From the NCBI GenBank assembly GCA_031415695.1, contig JANOSH010000015.1:62001-126000 (forward strand): 64,000 nucleotides of DNA, read 5' to 3'. A model generated the notes under the pieces. The model did not search any database. It was not told where the DNA came from and saw only the letters and a list, made by a program, of their open reading frames with translations. Shown one piece after another: positions 58,497 through 64,000 of this stretch. This DNA is from JANOSH01 sp031415695 (GTDB lineage: Bacteria; Actinomycetota; Acidimicrobiia; Acidimicrobiales; Ilumatobacteraceae). Both the position numbers and the translations under genes were made by a program. How positions within the stretch are numbered: position 1 is the stretch's first letter; every line of letters starts with the position of its first letter.

Positions 58497-59912
58497 GTGG
58501 CGGACAACTTGCGTATGAACGACGACTTGCTCGACCGACTTGTCTTGCTCACGCATGGTCTACAGGCCGCGGGTATACCAGCCGGCTTGTCAGAGACTGT
58601 CGACGCCGCCGAGGCTCTCGGGGTCATCGATCTTTTGGATCGATCGTCGGTTCGGACTGCCCTTCGGGCAACGCTCGTCAAGCAGCGAGATGACTACGGC
58701 GCCTTCGCCCTGCTCTTCGATCGCTACTTCGCCCTCACCCGTGCCGTCGCCGATCGCGACCAGAGTTCGCTCGACCGGCAAGAACCCGCTGGGGCAGGCA
58801 ACCCTGCTGACGACGGCGGCGGCGGTCAACCAAGCGACTTGCTCGCAGAGTTCCTCGATGCAGTTCTTGCAGGCGATTCCGCCAGACTGCGCCGACTGGC
58901 GAGCAGCCTTGTCGATGCGCACGCTGGCATGGAAGCACAGCTCCTCGGTGAGCGCTACCACCTCAACCGCGTGCTCCGTGCGGTTGATTTGTCGCGGCTA
59001 CTGGCCGACGCCACCCGGCAACTGCGGACCAATGCAGATCACACCGACTCGCTCGCAGCCCGAGTGACAGCCAGCGAACAGAGCCACCTCATGGATGATT
59101 TTCGGCGCTTTCTTGCCGACGACATCCGCAGTCGGCTTGCAGCTGCTGGCGACGTAACCGAGATCATTCGTTCGACCCGCATTGATGAGCTGGAGGTGCT
59201 GCGCGCTTCCACCACTAACCTGCGCGCCCTGCGCGAGGCAGTACGGCCATTGGCGCGCACCTTGGCGTCACGTATGGCTCAATGCCGTCGATTGAAACAG
59301 CGCGGCAAGCTCGACGTGCGCCGCACCATGCGCCGCTCGCTACAGGTGGGCGGCGTGCCGATGCAGCCAGCTTTCAAGGATCGGCATGCATCGAAGCCCG
59401 ACGTCGTGGTGTTGTGCGACGTGTCGGAATCGGTAGCCGAGTTCGCGAACTTCACACTCCAGATGCTCACCGCACTGCATTCCGAAATGCATCGGCTCCG
59501 CAGCTTCGTCTTTGTCGATGGTATTGCCGAAGTCACCGAGCTGATCGAAACGTCCGAGTTCGCAATCGATCCGCGGTTTCTCATCAGCCGCCCCGGCGTT
59601 GTGGTCGCCGACGGTCACAGCGACTATGCATGCGTGTTCAAGACCTTTCACGACCGTCACCTCGACGCTATTCGCCCATCGACAAACATCATCATCGCCG
59701 GCGACGCCCGAACCAACCATCGACCCTCGGGTGAGGAGACGTTACGTGTGATCGCTGGCCGGGCCAAGCGCGTCCTGTGGTTCAACCCCGAACCGAGCGA
59801 GGTGTGGAATAGCTGCGACAGCCAGCTGTCGGCCTACCGACCGCACTGCACCAACGTCTTCGAAATACGAACCCTGCGCCAGCTAGCCGATGCGGTCGCA
59901 ACCTTGGTGTAG
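58497..59912 (+). CDS. CoxE-like VWA-domain protein
   Basis: 471 residues. The N-terminal ~290 residues are helical and partly low-complexity (Gly/Asp-rich near residue 105). The C-terminal part is a von Willebrand A domain with a MIDAS motif DxSxS at D308, S310 and S312 (LCDVSESV). In CO dehydrogenase systems CoxE works with the MoxR AAA ATPase CoxD to finish the copper-molybdenum centre. No CoxD is in the window; the only molybdenum hydroxylase is the orphan subunit at 42172. The GTG start directly follows the IclR stop. Confidence 0.8.
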   Translation: MADNLRMNDDLLDRLVLLTHGLQAAGIPAGLSETVDAAEALGVIDLLDRSSVRTALRATLVKQRDDYGAFALLFDRYFALTRAVADRDQSSLDRQEPAGAGNPADDGGGGQPSDLLAEFLDAVLAGDSARLRRLASSLVDAHAGMEAQLLGERYHLNRVLRAVDLSRLLADATRQLRTNADHTDSLAARVTASEQSHLMDDFRRFLADDIRSRLAAAGDVTEIIRSTRIDELEVLRASTTNLRALREAVRPLARTLASRMAQCRRLKQRGKLDVRRTMRRSLQVGGVPMQPAFKDRHASKPDVVVLCDVSESVAEFANFTLQMLTALHSEMHRLRSFVFVDGIAEVTELIETSEFAIDPRFLISRPGVVVADGHSDYACVFKTFHDRHLDAIRPSTNIIIAGDARTNHRPSGEETLRVIAGRAKRVLWFNPEPSEVWNSCDSQLSAYRPHCTNVFEIRTLRQLADAVATLV

Positions 59913-60010
59913 CGCTCCGGTCTGCGCTTTCGAGCGGATCGGTGTCGTCACGGAACATCGATCCGCTCCGAAGTAAGCAGCGCTGCGGGACACACGATAC
60001 GGTCAATGTC

Positions 60011-60772
60011 GTGCATCTGAGACTCGACGGCAAGGCCGCAATTGTTACTGGTGGATCACAAGGAATCGGCAAGGGCATCGCCAAGGCGTTTGCTGACTCC
60101 GGCGCCAACGTGCTTATCACGGCTCGCAAACCCGATGCCCTGGAAGCAGCCGCTGTCGAGCTTGGCCCGAATGTCTCGTGGATGTCCGCGCACTCGGGCC
60201 GGCCCGAAGATGGCGATGCCGCCGTCGCCGCATGTATCGAACGTTACGGGTCGTGCGACATCCTCGTTAACAATGCCGCCACCAATCCCTACGCGGGCCC
60301 GCTAATTGATGCACCGTTATCGGCTTGGGACAAGACTCACGAAGTGAATCTTCGTGGTCCGCTGGCCTGGTCACAGGCAGCGTGGCGAGGCTGGATGCAG
60401 GACCACGCCGGTTGCAGCATCATCAACATCGCTTCAGTAGGCGGATACAAGACATCGTCAAATCTTGGTGTCTACGCCGTTCTGAAGGCAGCTCTCATTC
60501 ACATGACCCAGCAGCTTGCTGCCGAACTCGGACCTAATGTTCGGGTCAACGCCCTCGCCCCAGCTGTCGTGCGCACCGATTTCGCACGCATCTTGTGGGA
60601 GGGCGAACGGGGCAATCAGGTCGCTCAGGCGTACCCCCTCAAGCGGCTCGGCGAGCCGTCCGACATTGGTGAAGCCGCGGTCTTCCTCGCGGCCGGCGCC
60701 AGTTGGATGACCGGTCAGACTCTGGTGCTCGACGGCGGGAACCTCGTCGCTTTCCCCACAAGTCCTGACTAG
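60011..60772 (+). CDS. short-chain dehydrogenase/reductase
   Basis: 253 residues, complete: AAIVTGGSQGIGKGIAKAF, VNNAATNPYAGP, the catalytic Ser in INIASVGGY, and the closing TGQTLVLDGG. At the catalytic Tyr-x3-Lys the sequence is YAVLKAAL, still Y-x3-K. The start is the GTG at 60011 (VHLRLDGKAAIV); the open frame 23 codons further upstream does not look coding. It is followed by a second SDR with a one-base overlap. The substrate is unknown; oxidation of an alcohol or 3-hydroxyacyl-type product is typical. Confidence 0.85.
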   Translation: MHLRLDGKAAIVTGGSQGIGKGIAKAFADSGANVLITARKPDALEAAAVELGPNVSWMSAHSGRPEDGDAAVAACIERYGSCDILVNNAATNPYAGPLIDAPLSAWDKTHEVNLRGPLAWSQAAWRGWMQDHAGCSIINIASVGGYKTSSNLGVYAVLKAALIHMTQQLAAELGPNVRVNALAPAVVRTDFARILWEGERGNQVAQAYPLKRLGEPSDIGEAAVFLAAGASWMTGQTLVLDGGNLVAFPTSPD

Positions 60773-61542
60773 TGAGTGCTCAACAGGTCGGAGTCGCTGT
60801 TATTACCGGCGCAAGCCGCGGCATTGGTGCAGCGATCGCCGAGCGTTGTGCCGCCGACGGGATGGCGGTCGCTTGCGCGGCGACGTCGGCGTCGAACGTA
60901 GAGGCGATAGTCGAGCGCATCAGGTCCACGTACGCGGTAAAGGCCATCGGTGTTGAGATGCGTGTCGAGAACGCTGCATCAGTGGCCGAAGGAATAGCAC
61001 GAGTCGAGCGTGAACTTGGCCCCGTGTCGGTAATGGTCAACAACGCTGGCATCTCAGGCGTGGCGTCGTTTCTTGACATGAGCGTCGAGGACTTTGATCG
61101 CGTCATTGCCATCAACCTTCGGGGCGTCTTCAACGGCGCCCAGGTCGCTGCCCGTCACATGGTGGCGTCAGGCACGAAGGGTGCCATCGTGAACATCGGC
61201 TCCATTGCCGGCGTCAGCGGCTTCCCAAAACGGCTGGGATACGCGGCATCGAAGGCAGCGGTCCACCAGATGACCAAGGTCATGGCTATCGACCTGGCCG
61301 AGCACGGAATCCGGGTGAACTGCATCGCTCCGGGATATATCCGAACCGACATGGTGCAAGGGCTGATCGACCAGGGCACCATCGACGTTGATCAACTTGA
61401 GCGACGTATCCCCATGCATGAACTGGGCACAGTTGACGACATCGCCGCCGCAGTGGCTTGGGTTGCGTCGAGTCAAGCCCGATACGTCACTGGCGAGACG
61501 ATACAAGTCGACGGCGGCTGGGTTGCCTACGGCCACGTGTAG
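60772..61542 (+). CDS. short-chain dehydrogenase/reductase (FabG-like)
   Basis: 256 residues, all marks intact: AVITGASRGIGAAIAERC, VNNAGISG, INLRGVFNGAQ, catalytic Ser in NIGSIAG, YAASKAAVHQM and TGETIQVDGGW. It is FabG-like in pattern, so a 3-oxoacyl or hydroxy-acid substrate is possible. The GTG start shares its first base with the last base of the previous SDR's stop, so the two SDRs are co-translated. It is convergent with the M20 peptidase gene, 20 bp apart. Confidence 0.88.
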   Translation: MSAQQVGVAVITGASRGIGAAIAERCAADGMAVACAATSASNVEAIVERIRSTYAVKAIGVEMRVENAASVAEGIARVERELGPVSVMVNNAGISGVASFLDMSVEDFDRVIAINLRGVFNGAQVAARHMVASGTKGAIVNIGSIAGVSGFPKRLGYAASKAAVHQMTKVMAIDLAEHGIRVNCIAPGYIRTDMVQGLIDQGTIDVDQLERRIPMHELGTVDDIAAAVAWVASSQARYVTGETIQVDGGWVAYGHV

Positions 61543-61562
61543 CCCGAGGTCGTGGAGCAAAA

Positions 61563-62933
61563 CTACGCCATGAAGTCGCGGGCTACGTCGATCCAGAACT
61601 GGGTTGTGAGCCGTAACGACTCGACGTCGATTCGTTCGTCGTTGCCGTGGAACCGGTAGCCGAAATCGACAGGTCGTAGGTCGGGACTCAACAATCCTGC
61701 GCCATACGCGATAGCACCCATCTCCCGATAGATCCGCGAGTCGGTGAACCCCACACTCAACTGCGGCGACAACCGAGCGGCCGGAAACGGTCGGCCAACA
61801 GCACGAGCAACCGAGTCCCAGAGGGGCGTGTCGGTGCGGCTGATGGTGGACGCATCGTTCATAATCACCTCGATCTCGACCTGGTCGTACAGATCGCCCA
61901 ACGCAGTACGCAAGTGCGCGTCAACCGATGCTGCGTCCTCGCCCGGCAGGGTTCGAATGTCGACATTGAGATCAACGCTGTCGGGGATCACATTGGTCTT
62001 CATTCGGCCTTCGATCACGTTGCACGAAAACGTCGTGTGGCAACACGCGTGCAGTGCAGCGCCGCTGCGACCCGGCAGCGTTGCTAACACCGCGTCGATT
62101 TGGTTCGGGTCGGCCAACATGGCCCGAACGTCACCCGGAAGCTCGAGCGTATCGATTCGCTCGCGCCACAGCTCATGGACACGCGGCGCCGGCGCATACT
62201 CGGTCAACCGATTGATCACGCCAGCCGCTCGCACCAGAGCATTGTCGGATCGGTAGGGCATGGAGCCGTGTCCGGGGGTACCACGCATTCGCAGCCGGCG
62301 CCACGCCACACCCTTCTCGCCCACCGTGACCGTGATGGCTGGCGTATCGGCTGAGCCCATGTGTAGGCCGCCGTTCTCGGTCAAGACATAATCGGCTCGA
62401 ATGGCGTCACGGGCATTATCGGCCATCCAGCGCATGCCGTACGCGCTGCCGGATTCTTCGTCGGCTACACCGAAGAAGATCAGGTCGCCGCGAGGTCGAA
62501 AGCCCGTGTTGGCGAGGTGCCGAAATGCAACCGCCATGGTCGATGTGAGGTTCAGCATGTCGACGGCACCGCGCCCCCACACTTCGCCATCTACAAGTTC
62601 ACCGCCAAATGGATCTCTCGTCCATCCCGCCGCGTTGACGGGCACAACGTCGGTGTGGCCCATCAGACACAGGCTTGGCGCAGAAGGGTCGCTACCTTCG
62701 ATGCGGGCGACGATAGATCGCCTACCCGGTGCGGCGTCGAAATGCTCGATGTCCAGGCCTGTGCCCACCAAGAACGCTGAAAGCGTGTCGGCGTTTCGTA
62801 TCTCGTCACCCGACGCGGGCGTCCCATCATTCACACAACGATTCCGAATCATCTGCTGCAACAGCTCTACCGATGTCGACGTCAACTGATCAGGCACAGC
62901 GTGGAGTCTTGCATCACGTATCACACGCTGCAT
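61563..62933 (-). CDS. M20-family metallopeptidase/deacylase
   Basis: 456 residues with the two-zinc centre: MGHTDVVPV (His, Asp), GRGAVDMLNL (bridging Asp), GVADEESGSAYG (Glu pair) and RFHGNDE (final His). The middle holds a dimerisation domain, beginning near GVAWRRLRMRGTPGHGS. Family members split dipeptides, N-acyl amino acids or succinyl-diaminopimelate; the specificity cannot be told. The start is the ATG at 62933 (MQRVIRDARLHAV); a 37-codon upstream extension is unlike the family. It is divergent from the secreted protease gene by 59 bp. Confidence 0.87.
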   Translation of the reverse strand: MQRVIRDARLHAVPDQLTSTSVELLQQMIRNRCVNDGTPASGDEIRNADTLSAFLVGTGLDIEHFDAAPGRRSIVARIEGSDPSAPSLCLMGHTDVVPVNAAGWTRDPFGGELVDGEVWGRGAVDMLNLTSTMAVAFRHLANTGFRPRGDLIFFGVADEESGSAYGMRWMADNARDAIRADYVLTENGGLHMGSADTPAITVTVGEKGVAWRRLRMRGTPGHGSMPYRSDNALVRAAGVINRLTEYAPAPRVHELWRERIDTLELPGDVRAMLADPNQIDAVLATLPGRSGAALHACCHTTFSCNVIEGRMKTNVIPDSVDLNVDIRTLPGEDAASVDAHLRTALGDLYDQVEIEVIMNDASTISRTDTPLWDSVARAVGRPFPAARLSPQLSVGFTDSRIYREMGAIAYGAGLLSPDLRPVDFGYRFHGNDERIDVESLRLTTQFWIDVARDFMA

Positions 62934-62992
62934 CGACGGCTCTGTAGGACAGGCCGACCACGGCCGGTATCGACCCCCCCAAGGAGCTCTAC

Positions 62993-64000
62993 ATGAACAT
63001 GCGTCGGGTAACCCACGCGTTGCTTGCTCTGACGATGACCGCATCCGCTGCAGTCATACTCACCGCTAACAGCAGCACGGCCAACGTCGTTGGCCCCAAG
63101 AAGGTTTTAGTCATGCGTGTCGCCGCCTCCGACGACACGACAACTGTCGCGAATCGGTGGTCGAAAACAGACGCCGAGAATATTTTCGCCAAGGTCGACG
63201 ATCTCTTCCAGAAAACAAGTTACGGCAAGATGAGCCTCGACATCACCGTCACCGATCAATTCTCGCTACCCAGTCCCGAGAACTCCTATCGAAATGGCAA
63301 CATCAGTAGCACCGCACAATGGAACAAGGCTTGGACCGACGCGGTTGCAAATGCCCCTGCCGGCCTCGATTGGGATGGGCTTGAGGGGGTCGTCATCCTG
63401 GTGAAAGATGACACCGCGAGCGGGTTCCATCGTGGGCTCGGCACATCGAGTTGCAACATCAAGAAGGGACCGGGTTCGACCCAAAATATCAACCAGGGTT
63501 GTGTGCTCGTCTGGGAGAACAAGCAGGAAACCGAGACAGCGGCGTGGGGCCGGATCGCCCACGAGATCGGTCACGCGTTCCAAGAGAACGCCACCCCTGC
63601 GCATCCAAGCAACTACAACAACGAATTCGAGCTGATGGATTCAAACTATCCGGGCCACACCGGCGCATTTGAGAAGCAGGCAGGTAAGGCCTTCACCGGA
63701 TGGTTGCCCGACAGTCAGTATCAGAACGTGGTCCCTAACGTGAGCGGGGCAGCCCCAAGTTGGGCCCCGCCGGCGAGTGCTGTTGGTGGAGGCGACTTTG
63801 ACCTTCGCGCTATCGAGCACGACCCGGCGACCGAAGCCACTGCTCAAGTCGTAAAGGCATACACCTCGAGCCAGGCGCTCTACTACCTCATCAGCGTGCA
63901 TCGAAAGATCAATGGCGACGAGCTCAACCCAATCCCCGACGAGGGCGTACTCATTGAACGAGTCATGGAGGGTGGCAACACCGCGTTGAACGATTGCCCC
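62993..64000 (+). CDS. secreted M6-type metalloprotease, 3' end outside window
   Basis: 336 codons are visible and the frame is open at the window edge. The ATG at 62993 has AAGGAG upstream. The N-terminus MNMRRVTHALLALTMTASAA and following hydrophobic residues form a signal peptide with cleavage probably near residue 30. The zinc motif HEIGH is at H190, E191, H194 in RIAHEIGHAFQ. A glycine-rich ELMDSNYPGHTG segment follows, in the place of the third metal ligand/Met-turn. The arrangement fits immune-inhibitor-A/M6-like or other zincin proteases acting outside the cell. Exact family is uncertain because the C-terminus is missing. Confidence 0.78.
   Translation, partial: MNMRRVTHALLALTMTASAAVILTANSSTANVVGPKKVLVMRVAASDDTTTVANRWSKTDAENIFAKVDDLFQKTSYGKMSLDITVTDQFSLPSPENSYRNGNISSTAQWNKAWTDAVANAPAGLDWDGLEGVVILVKDDTASGFHRGLGTSSCNIKKGPGSTQNINQGCVLVWENKQETETAAWGRIAHEIGHAFQENATPAHPSNYNNEFELMDSNYPGHTGAFEKQAGKAFTGWLPDSQYQNVVPNVSGAAPSWAPPASAVGGGDFDLRAIEHDPATEATAQVVKAYTSSQALYYLISVHRKINGDELNPIPDEGVLIERVMEGGNTALNDCP

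Noticed and set aside
1..64000. tRNA, rRNA, riboswitch or insertion-sequence genes
   Set aside because: No tRNA-like cloverleaf ends, rRNA segments, transposase motifs or terminal inverted repeats with target duplications were recognised by reading; small RNAs cannot be excluded without a covariance search.

Overview
This window looks like chromosomal DNA from a high-GC actinobacterium, possibly an uncultured Acidimicrobiia/Ilumatobacter-type lineage. The placement rests on general character only: GC-rich codons, frequent GTG starts, 1-11 bp gene overlaps, several F420-type luciferase-like oxidoreductases and IclR regulators. There are no rRNA, tRNA or phage genes, and no CRISPR array was seen. 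Most of the window is an aromatic-compound catabolism island in which a large share of the genes are visibly broken.

Layout. 1-5.4 kb: heterodimeric ABC exporter (first subunit cut by the window edge), a small unknown, a homocysteine methyltransferase and another unknown. 5.5-10 kb: a CocE-type hydrolase remnant, NhaA, and a Baeyer-Villiger monooxygenase fused to an esterase. 10-16.6 kb: LLM oxidoreductase, patatin, a hydroxyquinol-type intradiol dioxygenase, a homoprotocatechuate 2,3-dioxygenase overlapping an RraA/HMG-aldolase-like gene, a nitronate monooxygenase and a nitrilase. 16.6-18.1 kb: wreckage of an HDAC-like gene and an MFS transporter facing each other. 18.1-25.9 kb: an operon of LLM, broken alpha/beta hydrolase, HpaB-type hydroxylase and MetE-like protein, then a broken LysR, an IclR and a second HpaB-type gene. 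26-33.9 kb: orphan substrate-binding protein, HAD/esterase remnants, an inositol-phosphatase-like enzyme, a phosphohistidine swivelling-domain protein, an SDR fragment, a TPP enzyme and an FAH-family enzyme. 34-42.2 kb: IclR, VOC dioxygenase, two MntA/HepT toxin-antitoxin pairs, methyltransferase and amidase remnants, an SDR, and a second phosphohistidine protein. 42.2-48.6 kb: orphan CoxL-type molybdenum hydroxylase, the 4-hydroxybenzoate/protocatechuate genes pobA-pcaC-pcaH-pcaG-pcaB, and a RidA. 48.7-57.6 kb: broken alcohol dehydrogenase, LLM, hpaH-type hydratase, two more broken genes, MazEF, then a maleylacetate reductase (with stop), a 3-oxoadipate CoA-transferase pair and two-subunit hydroquinone 1,2-dioxygenase. 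57.7-64 kb: IclR, CoxE-like VWA protein, two SDRs, an M20 peptidase and a secreted M6-type metalloprotease running off the edge.

How the genes fit together. Three ring-cleavage routes can be read: protocatechuate ortho-cleavage (pobA, pcaGH, pcaB, pcaC, CoA-transferase); homoprotocatechuate meta-cleavage (HpaB-type hydroxylases, hpaD, an FAH-family HpaG candidate, hpaH and an aldolase candidate); and hydroquinone/hydroxyquinol cleavage converging on maleylacetate and 3-oxoadipate. The BVMO-esterase fusion could feed hydroquinone from 4-hydroxyacetophenone-like ketones. Each route lacks at least one step in the window.

Three features stand out. First, two homologous proteins carry a PEP-synthase-type phosphohistidine swivel domain but no ATP-grasp domain, and each sits between an inositol-phosphatase-family gene and an SDR. 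Second, a paired palindromic element (two copies of CGCAACTGTTGCG exactly 42 bp apart) occurs at three separate intergenic loci. Third, about 17 genes carry frameshifts, in-frame stops, internal deletions or truncations, so either the island is decaying or the assembly is error-prone. Truncations and fused remnants argue for genuine decay.
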